The notes beneath the pieces were generated by a model. It made no database searches. It was not told the origin of the DNA and saw only the letters and a program-made list of their open reading frames with translations. From Mucispirillum schaedleri ASF457 (GTDB lineage Bacteria > Chrysiogenota > Deferribacteres > Deferribacterales > Mucispirillaceae): a stretch of 64,000 nt of DNA. Below are positions 17,736 through 27,132 of this stretch, one piece after another. The DNA is taken from assembly GCF_000487995.2 (NCBI RefSeq), contig NZ_CP097562.1, forward strand, positions 1,361,001 to 1,425,000, in the 5' to 3' direction. Made by a program: the position numbers and the translations under genes. How positions within the stretch are numbered: the stretch's first letter is position 1; every line of letters starts with the position of its first letter.

Positions 17736-19135
17736 TATTTTGCATGCTGAGAAATAAAACTTTTTAAGTCCTGTAATTCAGGCATTATTTTATATGAAAC
17801 TTTCTGCCTTTCTTCTAAATCACGAAGACCATCTGGTATTTCTGGCCATGCACCTAACACTTCATGTATTACATCTGGAAATTTTGCAGGGTGGGCCGTT
17901 GATAGACATACTGTATTATCTGCAACTATATCCATCTGATTTGCAACATATACTCCGCATGCAGTATGTGGGTCTATCATATAGTCTGACTGAGCAAAAA
18001 CTTTTCTTATAGTATCTTTCATGTCATCATCAGATGCTTCCCCTGCAATAAAATCTCTCTGCAGCTGACCTAATAAATGACCTCTAATATCTATCTCTTT
18101 TTCTACCCTTAAAAGCTCCATAGCATCTGTAACTTTTTCACAGTCTCCACCATAAAGATAGTAAAGATACCTTTCAAAATTGCTTGCAATTTGTATATCC
18201 ATAGCTGGACTAATTGTAGGATGCACCCTTTCTATGCTGTAATCGCCAAATTTAACTGTCCTTGTTAATATATTATTTCTGTTAGTTGCTATCATAAGTT
18301 TTGCAATAGGCAGCCCCATTTTACGAGCTAAATATCCTGCAAAAACATTACCAAAGTTACCTGTTGGCACTATAATATTTATTTCATCACCCACTCTGTG
18401 GACAGTTTTAAAATATATCCAGAAATAATATACAGTCTGTGCTAAAATCCTTGCCCAGTTAATAGAATTAACTGCACCAAGATTAAGCTCTTCTTTAAAC
18501 TCTAAATCATTAAATGTGCTTTTCACTAAATCCTGACAGTTATCAAAATTACCACCAATTTCTAAACAGAATACATTAGGCGATTCTGTAGTAGTCATCT
18601 GCATTTCCTGCACATGACTTACTCTGTTTGCAGGATAAAGCATAAAAACATTTATATTTTTCCTGCCTTTTACACCATATATTGCAGCACTGCCTGTATC
18701 ACCGCTTGTTGCACCTAAAATATTAAGTTTTTGACCCTTTTTTGTTAATATATATTCAAAAAGATTTCCTAAAAACTGCAGTGCCACATCTTTAAAAGAG
18801 TATGTAGGTCCATGATAAAGCTCTGCAATACGCATACCTGCAGCTTTTCTTACAGGTATCATATTAACAGTATCATATTTTGCATAGCTTTTTTGAATAA
18901 TAGCCATAAGGTCATTTGATGGAATACCATCCTGATACCTGTTTATAATTTCATAAGCAAGTTTTGTATAAGGAAGTTCAAATAAGTGCTTTAAATCTTT
19001 TTCATTTAAAAGTGGTATTTTTTCAGGTATTAAAAGACCGCCGTCACTTGCAAGCCCCATCATAACAGCTTCTTCAAATGAAAGACCTGATACCCCGCCT
19101 CTTGTGCTTTTATAACGCATATTCTTCTCCTGCAT
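17735..19135 (-). CDS. thrC: Threonine synthase
   Basis: ThrC converts O-phosphohomoserine to threonine with pyridoxal phosphate. The start YKSTRGGVSGLSFEEAVMMG and the PLP-lysine motif HGPTYSFKDVALQFLGNLFE identify the long (E. coli/yeast-like) class. LGATSGDTGSAAIYGVKGRK is the phosphate-binding loop, and NSINWARILAQTVYYF is class-typical. The length of 466 residues fits. It is transcribed from the 424-bp gap upstream. I see no leader peptide or T-box there. The next gene, queA, overlaps its stop. Confidence 0.96.
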   Translation of the reverse strand: MQEKNMRYKSTRGGVSGLSFEEAVMMGLASDGGLLIPEKIPLLNEKDLKHLFELPYTKLAYEIINRYQDGIPSNDLMAIIQKSYAKYDTVNMIPVRKAAGMRIAELYHGPTYSFKDVALQFLGNLFEYILTKKGQKLNILGATSGDTGSAAIYGVKGRKNINVFMLYPANRVSHVQEMQMTTTESPNVFCLEIGGNFDNCQDLVKSTFNDLEFKEELNLGAVNSINWARILAQTVYYFWIYFKTVHRVGDEINIIVPTGNFGNVFAGYLARKMGLPIAKLMIATNRNNILTRTVKFGDYSIERVHPTISPAMDIQIASNFERYLYYLYGGDCEKVTDAMELLRVEKEIDIRGHLLGQLQRDFIAGEASDDDMKDTIRKVFAQSDYMIDPHTACGVYVANQMDIVADNTVCLSTAHPAKFPDVIHEVLGAWPEIPDGLRDLEERQKVSYKIMPELQDLKSFISQHAK

Positions 19136-19381
19136 AATATTATATATCCATAATACTATATATGGAATTTTTTATTACTGCAAGAATAAAATCTAAATAG
19201 ACAATACTGTGCTCTTATATATAAAAAACAGCTGATTTTTATTGCAATGCTGACTAATAGCTGACATCAGCTTTATAAAATTATTACTAATTTTATTTTG
19301 CAGAAGTTTCATATAGTTTTCCATATATTCAAGATTATGTAAATAAAATGAAAATCTGAACTTACCCAAAAAATCTTTTAT

Positions 19382-19432
19382 TGCAATCATTTTGAGCCTG
19401 ATTATAAAAGCAAACAATCTAAATTGTTTATA
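19382..19432 (+). repeat. Dispersed repeat, locus B (single module)
   Basis: The module tgcaatcattttgagcctga-ttataaaagc-aaacaatctaaat matches the TTTTGAGCCTGA half of the dispersed family. The partner module is not clear. The sequence ttttttggataagcc near 19483 recurs at loci C and D and may be part of the same element. Confidence 0.6.
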
Positions 19433-19506
19433 TTACAAGAGTAAATAATACATTTTAATTATATGTTTTTTATATAATAAGTTTTTTGGATAAGCCTATA
19501 TTGATA

Positions 19507-19533
19507 CAAAAACCCGCCTTTATTAAAGACGGG
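19507..19533 (-). terminator. Rho-independent terminator of ndk
   Basis: On the minus strand a 9-bp stem CCCGTCTTT / AAAGGCGGG (one U-G pair) with a 3-nt loop is followed by a run of five T. It lies 26 bp after the ndk stop, in the right orientation. Confidence 0.88.
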
Positions 19534-19559
19534 CTGTTTACAATAATTTATTAAAAAAA

Positions 19560-19976
19560 TTACATTAATTCAATACCAGTGAAGAAGAATGCAACTTCTT
19601 CTGCTGCTGTTTCTGGTGCGTCTGAGCCATGAACTGCATTATTATCAATATTTTTACCGTATAATTTACGGAGAGTATCAGCTTCTGCTGCATCTGGATT
19701 AGTTGCTCCCATTAAAGCTCTCCAGCCTTTAATTGCATCTTCTTTTTCTAAACACATAACTATACATGGACCTGAGCTCATAAAATTAGTTAAGTCATTA
19801 TAAAATGGACGCTCTCTGTGAACAAAATAAAACCTTTCAGCTATTGCTTTTGTCATGTGTATTTTTTTCATAGCTTTAATAGTAAAACCTTCTGCTTCTA
19901 TTCTATCAATAATTTTACCTGCATTTTTTGCAGCTACTGCGTCTGGTTTAATAATTGCAAATGTTTTTTCAAGCAT
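19560..19976 (-). CDS. ndk: Nucleoside diphosphate kinase
   Basis: Ndk equalises nucleoside triphosphate pools by ping-pong phosphate transfer. The catalytic histidine is H116 in NNAVHGSDAPETA, and the N-terminal KTFAIIKPDAVAA and MVLEKEDAIKGWR-like segment (IVMCLEKEDAIKGWRALMG) are typical. The 138-residue length is standard. A good AAGGAG ribosome binding site precedes the ATG, and a strong terminator follows, so it is probably monocistronic. Confidence 0.97.
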   Translation of the reverse strand: MLEKTFAIIKPDAVAAKNAGKIIDRIEAEGFTIKAMKKIHMTKAIAERFYFVHRERPFYNDLTNFMSSGPCIVMCLEKEDAIKGWRALMGATNPDAAEADTLRKLYGKNIDNNAVHGSDAPETAAEEVAFFFTGIELM

Positions 19977-20072
19977 TTATTTCTCCTTGTTTTTATTTAA
20001 ACTGTTTTTGTTATTCTGCTTTTACTATTTTTTTAATATTATTTCAAGGTATTTTAAAAATATCTGCAAAAT

Positions 20073-20414
20073 TTAACCAATAATTACTGCAATAAAGTCC
20101 AGTTTACCATTTTTTGAAGCGATACCATGATATTCCCCTTTATTGCAAAGCATAACATCATTTACAGTAACTTCCACTTCTTTACCATTATCATTATATA
20201 TGCCAGTTCCTTCCGTAATTATATATATTTCTAAATCATCTATATGCTGATGATAACCTATTGCAGAATTTTCATCTAATCTCATGTGATTAAAAGCCTT
20301 TACTGTGCCACTTAATCCTTTTAAAATTTCATAAGGAAAGTTATAAGATACGCCTTTTCCATTTCTTGGAGCAATAGTCTCCATTGGGTTAATAAGTTCA
20401 AATTTAGTAATCAT
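20073..20414 (-). CDS. Small cupin-domain protein
   Basis: The 113-residue protein is a single cupin barrel. Motif 1 is GYHQHIDDLEIYIITEGTG, with histidines and glutamates in the metal-binding positions, and motif 2 is CNKGEYHGIASKNGKLDFI. Such proteins bind a metal and small ligands; many are isomerases or oxygenases, but the substrate cannot be read here. An AGAGGT site lies 7-8 nt before the ATG. The gene sits directly downstream (in its own direction) of the hairpin-rich tandem array, which therefore lies in its promoter or leader region. Confidence 0.75.
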   Translation of the reverse strand: MITKFELINPMETIAPRNGKGVSYNFPYEILKGLSGTVKAFNHMRLDENSAIGYHQHIDDLEIYIITEGTGIYNDNGKEVEVTVNDVMLCNKGEYHGIASKNGKLDFIAVIIG

Positions 20415-20427
20415 ATATATACCTCTT

Positions 20428-20958
20428 TATACTTTTATTAAAAATTTTATCCTTAAAATTTTTAAACCACGCATTAGCGGGCAAAGCCCTTAATGCTCAC
20501 TAAAGAAGCCACTTCCTGTGGCTTAAAATGCTTTTATATGTCTATATACACTTCTATTAAAAATTTTATCCTTAAATTTTTAAACCACACATTAGCGGGC
20601 AAAGCCCTTAATGCTCACTAAAGAAGCCACTTCCTGTGGCTTAAAATCCTTTTATATGTCTATATACACTTCTATTAAAAATTTTATCCTTAAAATTTTT
20701 AAACCACGCATTAGCGGGCAAAGCCCTTAATGCTCACTAAAGAAGCCACTTCCTGTGGCTTAAAATGCTTTTATATGTCTATATACACTTCTATTAAAAA
20801 TTTTATCCTTAAAATTTTTAAAACACGCATTAGCGGGCAAAAGCCCTTAATGCTTACTAAAGAAGCCACTTCCTGTGGCTTAAAATCCTTTTATATGCCT
20901 ATATACACTTCTATTAAAAATTTTATCCTTAAATTTTTTAAAACATGCATTAGCGGGC
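20428..20958. repeat. Tandem array of ~119-bp units with three hairpins each
   Basis: The string attagcggg recurs at 20473, 20591, 20710, 20829 and 20949, giving unit lengths of 118, 119, 119 and 120 bp. Each full unit has a stem TTAAAAATTTTA / TAAAATTTTTAA with a TCCT loop (first copy 20438-20465), a stem GCATTA-GGGC / GCCC-TAATGC, and a stem AAGCCAC / GTGGCTT with a TTCCT loop. Differences between units mostly fall in loops or keep pairing. A plus-strand ORF spans two units, but unit lengths are not a fixed multiple of three. Confidence 0.9.
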
Positions 20959-21009
20959 AGTTTTAGTGCATTATATTTTTATGCAAGTTCACTTGTCTAT
21001 AAATAATCT

Positions 21010-21282
21010 TTAAAACTCAATATCTTTTGCCTTATATTCCAGCACTCTTATATACTTATCTATATCTTTTTTAGGAATAGTATTTTTTTCAGGCACCATT
21101 ATGACTTCTATTTTTTTATAATAATTCCACATATCTATCTCAATAATATCTCCAGATTTTAGCTGTAATGCAGGTTTAGAATCTCTGCCATTTACTTTTA
21201 TAAACCCTTCATCAGCTGCTTCGTTTGCAACTGTTCTCCGCTTTATAAGCTGAGCTGTTTTTAAAAATTTATCAAGTCTCAT
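21010..21282 (-). CDS. rqcP: S4-domain RNA-binding protein, RqcP/Hsp15-like
   Basis: The 90-residue protein is an S4 domain: MRLDKFLKTAQLIKRRTVAN, GFIKVNGRDSKPALQLKSGD and IIEIDMW match the YabO/RqcP and Hsp15 family. RqcP works with RqcH in adding alanine tails to nascent chains on stalled 50S subunits. In Firmicutes yabO is near mfd and a PrsA-type foldase, and here it follows mfd-ppiC-surA, which supports the RqcP assignment over generic Hsp15. The start overlaps the surA stop by 1 nt. No RqcH gene is in the window. Confidence 0.8.
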   Translation of the reverse strand: MRLDKFLKTAQLIKRRTVANEAADEGFIKVNGRDSKPALQLKSGDIIEIDMWNYYKKIEVIMVPEKNTIPKKDIDKYIRVLEYKAKDIEF

Positions 21283-22238
21283 TATTTTACCTTAAATCTG
21301 TCAGATGCTTTTAATACAATAATGGTTTCTTTATGCTTTTGCAGCCATTCTGTAACAGATTTTGCAAAAAGAGCTTCCCCTATGGCTTCCCTTATTTTGC
21401 TCTCTGTTTCATTATCCATTGTATATTTACTCATAAAATCATCAACATAGCACACTGCCCATAAATTATTGTATTTAAATGGCTCAGTTAAGCCGCCTTT
21501 TTGTGCTTTTTCCAGTGCTTTCTCCATTTCAATAGGCACATAGGTTACATCTACCCAGCCAATATTTCCACCATCTGCAGCACTTACATCAAGAGAGTTT
21601 TTAACTGCCTCATCACTAAAATCTGCACCCTGTTTTATATTCTTTATAATTTTATTTATTTCAGGCTTTGACTGAACAGTTATTAACTTTGTTTTATACT
21701 TATCTTTAAGACTGTATTCATCTCCCTTTTCATCTACCATATTATATATATCTTCTTCTGTAATAACTACCTGCGGCATAAATATCTGACTGCGTATTCT
21801 TGCTTGAATTATCTGTCCCTTAATCTGATAGCGGTATTGAGTTAAACTCAACCCTTCATCAGCTATCATTTTTTCAAACTGCTCTAAACTTACTTTATTA
21901 TTTGCAGCAATCTCACTGACAGCCCTGTCAATCTCTGCATCTGTTACTTTTATGCCTTCCCTTTCTGCAGCTGTCTCCATAATAACTGCTTCTATAAGAA
22001 AATTAAGCACCTGAGATTTATACTGTTCAAGCTGTATGTTTCTTGTTTCTTCATCAGGTATAGAAAGAAGCTTTTTATATGTGGCTGGGTCAAGCCCCTC
22101 AATATCGTAAGAAGTTATTATTTTATTGCCGACATGGGCTTCTATCTTACCTATTACTTCCGCTTTTAACTGATAAGGAAGCATCATTAAGATTAATATC
22201 AGTAAGATATTTAATATCTGCATTTTTGTAAAGTTCAT
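21282..22238 (-). CDS. SurA-like periplasmic peptidyl-prolyl isomerase
   Basis: This is a periplasmic chaperone/isomerase expected to assist outer-membrane protein folding. A signal peptide (residues 1-26, hydrophobic core ILNILLILILMMLPYQ, cleaved near LKA-EV) is followed by a SurA N-terminal helical domain (EVIGKIEAHVGNKIITSYDI) and a parvulin domain with KYKTKLITVQSK and DGGNIGWVDVTYVP. The C-terminal helix is present. The length of 318 residues suggests one parvulin domain rather than the two of E. coli SurA. An AGAGGA site supports this start, which lies 92 bp inside the upstream ppiC-like gene in another frame. Confidence 0.85.
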   Translation of the reverse strand: MNFTKMQILNILLILILMMLPYQLKAEVIGKIEAHVGNKIITSYDIEGLDPATYKKLLSIPDEETRNIQLEQYKSQVLNFLIEAVIMETAAEREGIKVTDAEIDRAVSEIAANNKVSLEQFEKMIADEGLSLTQYRYQIKGQIIQARIRSQIFMPQVVITEEDIYNMVDEKGDEYSLKDKYKTKLITVQSKPEINKIIKNIKQGADFSDEAVKNSLDVSAADGGNIGWVDVTYVPIEMEKALEKAQKGGLTEPFKYNNLWAVCYVDDFMSKYTMDNETESKIREAIGEALFAKSVTEWLQKHKETIIVLKASDRFKVK

Positions 22239-23133
22239 TAATTAATTCCTCTATTTTTTTATCCTGCTCTTTATTATAAAGAGAAAAATGTATTTGTGTT
22301 TTTACATCATCATAATCTATTTTTTTAGACCTGCTGTATTCTTTTACTAAAAATATATGATAACCATACTCACTTTTTACTATATCACTTATTTTGCCGG
22401 GCTTTAATTTAAAGGCTTCACCAAAGATTTCTGGATAATCTGTATCTATAATAAAACCTAAATCGCCACCGTCTTCTTTCTCTGGACCTTCAGAATAGCG
22501 AACTGCTACTTCATTAAAAGCAAGCCCTCTTGTTAACTCTGCCATTGCTTTTTCTGCCACTTGTTTATCAGTTGTAAAAATTTGAAAAATATGTGCTTTT
22601 TTAGACGGCTCTTTTTGGCTGTAATTATCTATATATTCCTTTTTTATTTCATCTTCTTTTATATCTATATTGCTGTTTATCATATCAGAAATAAGTGTTT
22701 CTACCATAAATTTTTCTCTTAATATTTCTGACAAGGCTTTCGCATCAGTATCATAAGAGCCTGAATATACTTTTAAATCCTGAGTGCCTGCCTCTGACAA
22801 AAAACTTTCTGTAACTGCACTTATCTTCTTTTCATCTACTTTAATATTACGACGCTGTGCTTCTTGAAGAAGTAAATTATGCTCTATAAAATTTTTAACA
22901 AGATAATTTTTTACTTCCTGATTTTTGAAATCACTTTCATTCATTTCTTTTAGCACAACACCTGCAAATTTGAAAAAATCATCCGTATATAATGTCTTAC
23001 CATTTATAACTACATAAGCAGTTCTGTTATCTTTTTTGGCATCAATATTTTCTGCATTTTTTTCCTTTTCAAAAAAACTGCACCCTGTTGTAAAAAACAG
23101 TAATAATATTGCCAAAATACTAAACTTTTTCAT
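22147..23133 (-). CDS. PpiC-type peptidyl-prolyl isomerase lipoprotein
   Basis: A lipoprotein signal peptide with lipobox TTGC (Cys18) is followed by a SurA-N-like helical region and a parvulin domain: KKAHIFQIFTTDKQVAEKAM, SEGPEKEDGGDLGFI and KPGKISDIVKSEYGYHIFLV. It should sit in the periplasm, anchored to a membrane, and act on secreted proteins beside the SurA-like protein. Its 3' end overlaps that gene by 92 bp, so its last 30 residues share DNA with the signal peptide of the neighbour. It lies 15 nt after mfd. Confidence 0.87.
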   Translation of the reverse strand: MKKFSILAILLLFFTTGCSFFEKEKNAENIDAKKDNRTAYVVINGKTLYTDDFFKFAGVVLKEMNESDFKNQEVKNYLVKNFIEHNLLLQEAQRRNIKVDEKKISAVTESFLSEAGTQDLKVYSGSYDTDAKALSEILREKFMVETLISDMINSNIDIKEDEIKKEYIDNYSQKEPSKKAHIFQIFTTDKQVAEKAMAELTRGLAFNEVAVRYSEGPEKEDGGDLGFIIDTDYPEIFGEAFKLKPGKISDIVKSEYGYHIFLVKEYSRSKKIDYDDVKTQIHFSLYNKEQDKKIEELINELYKNADIKYLTDINLNDASLSVKSGSNR

Positions 23134-23148
23134 ATACTCTCCTTTTCT

Positions 23149-26100
23149 CTAATCTGCCCTTGAAAGTGTATATAAATCCTGAAAAAAATCTGCTGTTAAT
23201 TTCAATGGTTCTTGTGTATCTGCCACCAGTGAAAGCTCATACTCTGAAATAAATCTATATAATATCTTCCTGTCCTGACTGCATTTTACAATTAATGCAG
23301 GATTTAATTTTGTTTCTTTTGCAAAAGTTACTTTTGACGCTCCAGATTTTGAAAGCATAAGTTTTTCTGCACCAAGCATACTTGCAAAATTTTTAATAAG
23401 CATAATTAAGGAAAGATTTAAAACTTCTTCAGGAAGCTCCCCATAACCTGCCTCTATTTCCTTTAAAAGCTCACCCATACTATTAATATCATAAATATCT
23501 GCAAACCGTCTATAAAAATCAAATCTTATTCGTGGATTTTCTATATAATCTGCTGGTATAAAATATGCAATATTAGAGTTTATCTCTGTATCTGCAATAT
23601 TTGTATACTCCCCTTTCATTTCCTGCACTGCCTCTTCTATCATTGCAACATACAGCTCATAGCCCACTCTAACCACAAAACCTGACTGCTCCGCACCTAA
23701 AATATTGCCAGCACCTCTTAATTGTAAATCATACATAGCTATTTTAAATCCGCTGCCTAAATCAGATAACTGCTGAATAATAGAAAGTCTTTTTTGTGCT
23801 ATACTGTTTAATCTTGCAAAATCATCCACTGCTAAATAACAATAACCACGCCTGCTGCTTCTGCCAACTCTACCCTTTAACTGATAAAGCTGAGAAAGTC
23901 CAAAACGGGCTGCATTATTTATTATAATAGTATTTACATTGGGAATATTAATGCCATTTTCAATAATCGTTGTTGCAACAAGCACATCTATTTCCCCACT
24001 GTAAAAAGATGAAAGGATTTTTTCCATTGTCTTTGCATCCATCTGCCCGTGGGCATAGTCAACTCTTGCAAGTGGCAGCTCTCGTTTTATCTCAATAGCA
24101 GCTTCCTCTATATCCTGCACTCTGTTATGCAGAAAAAAAACCTGTCCGCCTCTTTCAAGCTCTGTTTTTATGGCTTTTATCCTTTCAGATAGTCCTTTAA
24201 TAACTTTAACTACAACAGGCAGCCTGTTTTCAGGTGGTGTTTCTATAATACTCATATCTCTTATGCCTGATAATGAAAGCTGCAGTGTTCTTGGTATTGG
24301 TGTAGCACTTAATGTTAATGTATCTACATTTCTTTTAATTGATGCAATTTTTTCCTTATGGCTTACTCCAAACCGCTGCTCTTCATCTATTATTAAAAGC
24401 CCCAAATCTTTAAATGATAAATCTTTTGATAAAATCTTGTGAGTGCCTATTAATATATCAACTGCACCGTCTGAAATTTTATTAAAAATCTCTTTTGTAT
24501 GCCTGTCTGTTCTAAACCGCGATACAAACTCAATATTTACAGGCAGCCCTTTAAATCTTTCTATAAATGTTTCGTAATGCTGCCTTGCAAGTATAGTAGT
24601 AGGCACAAGCACGGCAACCTGTTTGCTGCATGCAATAGCTTTACATGCTGCACGCATTGCAACTTCTGTTTTTCCAAACCCAACATCACCGCATACAAGC
24701 CTTTCCATTGGTGTTTCGCTTTCCATATCATTATAAACATCATATATAGCAGAAAGCTGGTCTTCTGTTTCTGTATATTCAAAATTTCTCTCAAATATTT
24801 CTATTAAAGAGCCGTCATCAATAAAAGCATAACCTTTCCTTGCCTTTCTTTCTGCATACAAACGGAGCAAATCTTCTGCAATATGTTTTGCACTTTCCTT
24901 TGCATGCTTTTTCAGCTTCTGCCATGCAGAACTTTTTAAACTGTTTAGTTTTGGCTGCTGGTTCTGCATACCTATATATTTCTGCAGCTGACCTATTGAA
25001 TGAAGTGGAACATAAAGCAGGTCATCCCCTTCATACATAATTGATAAAAAATCACCTTCACTGCCTGCAATAGCTATATGTTTTATACCCTGATATATGC
25101 CTATACCATGGTTTACATGAACAACATAGTCGCCTTCTTCCAAATCTGAAAGTTTAGTGTTAAATGCGTCTTTCTTCTTAGGCTTTGGCTTTCTTTTTGT
25201 AAAGCCAAATATATCCATATCAGAAATAACTGCATAACCACTATCTTTATCAATAAAGCCGCCAGAAATATGCTTTCTATATAAAGAAATAGATGCTTTT
25301 TCTATTTCTGAAAGTTTTTTTATTTCTTTTGGGAAAATATCATAATCTCTAAGAAAATCTTTAAATATGCCTGCAAACTTTTCACTTTCTACAGAAAATA
25401 CTATTTTCATATTTTCTTTTAAAAGTGCAAGCAAAGTTTCAGCAGCATTTGTCATGGACTGGTATAAGTTTTTTTTCTCAAATGAGAAGCGTGTCTTTGA
25501 ACTTGCAAAAGTTAACGGCACACTTTCAACACTGTCTGTTATCTCTGATATTATATAAATATCATTTCTTCTTAATTTTTCTACTGCTTCTTTTGCTGTA
25601 ATAAAACTTTCTTTCTGGATAGCATTCTGCACAGATGACTCTATTATGTCATAATATCCATATATGCTGTTCTGTATATTACTCATAAAACATACAGTGT
25701 CATATTTGTCTAAATATTCAAAAATATCTGACTGCTCTTTATTAATATATGGCACAAGCCAGTGGAAGCCTGCAAATTTGCCAAAACTTTCCGCCTTTTC
25801 TTTTAACTCTCCATCTTTTAGTTGTGCTTTGAATTCTTCTGTTGTAATAAGTAAATCTGATACTGGCAGTATTTTTATACCTGTTATTTCTTTTTTCCTT
25901 GTCTGACTGTCTTTATTATATATAAAAATACTTTCTATCTCATCATCAAAATACTCTATGCGGACAGGGTCAATATATCCTGCCGCAAAAATATCTGCTA
26001 TACCGCCGCGGAATGTATATTCACCCGCATCTGTTACAAATTCAACATGGATATACCCAAGTTTATCAAGCTCCCTTTCAAGCTTCTGCATGGGATATTC

Positions 26101-26466
26101 CTTATTTTTTTCTAATGTAATTATGCTTTCTAAAAATTCATTTTTAAAAGGTATTTTTTTAAGCATAGAATATGGAGATAAAAGCAGAATATAATCTTTT
26201 TCATTAATTATATTATAAAGAGTTCTGCTTCTTGCTGCCATTATGGAAGTAAGTGGTCTTGCTTCTTCAAAAGGGTTTTGTGTATAAGATGGATAGTCTA
26301 ATATTTTTAAATCAGAGAACAGCTCTAATTCATTTTTAACACTTTCCATTACAGACTTATTTTCAGGCAGAAAAATAACTAAGGGAACACCTTTCTTCTT
26401 TTTACAACATGCGTAAAAAGATGCTGATGCTCCCCATGCATTATGATATTCAAAATAGTTAGACAT
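23149..26466 (-). CDS. mfd: Transcription-repair coupling factor
   Basis: Mfd pushes stalled RNA polymerase off damaged DNA and recruits UvrA. The N-terminal UvrB-like part shows FPSYT-type LDYPSYTQNPFEEARP and RGGIADIFAAGY. The RNA polymerase-binding CarD-like domain is LEEGDYVVHVNHGIGIYQG. The RecG-like motor has the Walker A VCGDVGFGKTEVAMRAA, DEEQRFGV and TLSATPIPRTL, and the TRG region GGQVFFLHNRVQDIEE. The 1105-residue length is full. It starts 2 nt after gmhA and leads the ppiC-surA-rqcP genes. Confidence 0.97.
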   Translation of the reverse strand: MSNYFEYHNAWGASASFYACCKKKKGVPLVIFLPENKSVMESVKNELELFSDLKILDYPSYTQNPFEEARPLTSIMAARSRTLYNIINEKDYILLLSPYSMLKKIPFKNEFLESIITLEKNKEYPMQKLERELDKLGYIHVEFVTDAGEYTFRGGIADIFAAGYIDPVRIEYFDDEIESIFIYNKDSQTRKKEITGIKILPVSDLLITTEEFKAQLKDGELKEKAESFGKFAGFHWLVPYINKEQSDIFEYLDKYDTVCFMSNIQNSIYGYYDIIESSVQNAIQKESFITAKEAVEKLRRNDIYIISEITDSVESVPLTFASSKTRFSFEKKNLYQSMTNAAETLLALLKENMKIVFSVESEKFAGIFKDFLRDYDIFPKEIKKLSEIEKASISLYRKHISGGFIDKDSGYAVISDMDIFGFTKRKPKPKKKDAFNTKLSDLEEGDYVVHVNHGIGIYQGIKHIAIAGSEGDFLSIMYEGDDLLYVPLHSIGQLQKYIGMQNQQPKLNSLKSSAWQKLKKHAKESAKHIAEDLLRLYAERKARKGYAFIDDGSLIEIFERNFEYTETEDQLSAIYDVYNDMESETPMERLVCGDVGFGKTEVAMRAACKAIACSKQVAVLVPTTILARQHYETFIERFKGLPVNIEFVSRFRTDRHTKEIFNKISDGAVDILIGTHKILSKDLSFKDLGLLIIDEEQRFGVSHKEKIASIKRNVDTLTLSATPIPRTLQLSLSGIRDMSIIETPPENRLPVVVKVIKGLSERIKAIKTELERGGQVFFLHNRVQDIEEAAIEIKRELPLARVDYAHGQMDAKTMEKILSSFYSGEIDVLVATTIIENGINIPNVNTIIINNAARFGLSQLYQLKGRVGRSSRRGYCYLAVDDFARLNSIAQKRLSIIQQLSDLGSGFKIAMYDLQLRGAGNILGAEQSGFVVRVGYELYVAMIEEAVQEMKGEYTNIADTEINSNIAYFIPADYIENPRIRFDFYRRFADIYDINSMGELLKEIEAGYGELPEEVLNLSLIMLIKNFASMLGAEKLMLSKSGASKVTFAKETKLNPALIVKCSQDRKILYRFISEYELSLVADTQEPLKLTADFFQDLYTLSRAD

Positions 26467-26468
26467 TC

Positions 26469-27050
26469 CTAACCTGAAAACCTGCCAAACATTATTTCAT
26501 CTATAAGACCGCATATAATATGGGCACTCATAATATGTATTTCCTGTATTCTTGCTGTTGACTGGTGGTCTACTATAAGAATTTTATCACAAAGACCCGG
26601 CATTTTACCGCCATCTTTGCCTGCAAACCCTATCGTTTTTGCTTCGCATTTGATGGCTCTTTTTAAGCCTCTGATTACATTTTCAGAATTACCGCTTGTA
26701 GATATTCCCCATACCACATCCCCTGAGTTTGCAAGGGCTGATACCTGTTTTTCAAATACTTCATCAAAGGAATAATCATTGCCAACTGCTGTTAAAAGAG
26801 AAGTATCCGTAGTAAGTGCAACAGCTGCAAGCGGCGGTCTTTCCATTACAAAACGGCTTGCAAATTCTGCTGCAATATGCTGTGCGTCTGCTGCTGAGCC
26901 ACCATTGCCAAAAATAAGCAGTTTATTTCCATTTTCAAAACACTCTGCTATTGTTTTTGCTATCTCTTCTATGATGCCTGCATGGTCTAATGCAAACTCT
27001 TTATGTGCTTTTATTGCCTCATCAAACATATCTTCAATATATTTTTTCAT
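26469..27050 (-). CDS. gmhA: Sedoheptulose-7-phosphate isomerase
   Basis: GmhA makes D-glycero-D-manno-heptose 7-phosphate, the first step to the ADP-heptose of the LPS inner core. The SIS fold is clear: LLIFGNGGSAADAQHIAAEF, a phosphate-binding GISTSGNSENVIRGL, and IVDHQSTARIQEIHIMSAHI with the catalytic glutamate/histidine region. The length of 193 residues is standard. The two family 9 glycosyltransferases at 32995-35034 are plausible users of the heptose product. Downstream mfd follows by 2 nt. Confidence 0.94.
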   Translation of the reverse strand: MKKYIEDMFDEAIKAHKEFALDHAGIIEEIAKTIAECFENGNKLLIFGNGGSAADAQHIAAEFASRFVMERPPLAAVALTTDTSLLTAVGNDYSFDEVFEKQVSALANSGDVVWGISTSGNSENVIRGLKRAIKCEAKTIGFAGKDGGKMPGLCDKILIVDHQSTARIQEIHIMSAHIICGLIDEIMFGRFSG

Positions 27051-27132
27051 AATATCTCCTTAGATACATTATAAAATAATAGATATTTTATAAAATAGCA
27101 AGGATTTATATATTATAATGTAAAGATACTTT

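Larger units (their letters stand above)
19136..19559. other. Intergenic region between ndk and thrC
   Basis: The 424-bp stretch contains the thrC promoter region, a partial dispersed repeat (19382-19432) and the ndk terminator (19507-19533). An inverted repeat AGCTGAT / ATCAGCT lies around 19231-19274. A 74-codon minus-strand ORF at 19193-19417 looks like random coding capacity of repeat sequence. Confidence 0.5.

Noticed and set aside
19193-19417. Minus-strand ORF of 74 codons between ndk and thrC
   Set aside because: It lies in repeat-containing AT-rich DNA, lacks a ribosome binding site and has no recognisable sequence.
20730-20966. Plus-strand ORF of 78 codons with internal repetition
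   Set aside because: It is only the open frame of two tandem-array units. Unit lengths of 118-120 bp would shift frame across the array, and there is no ribosome binding site.
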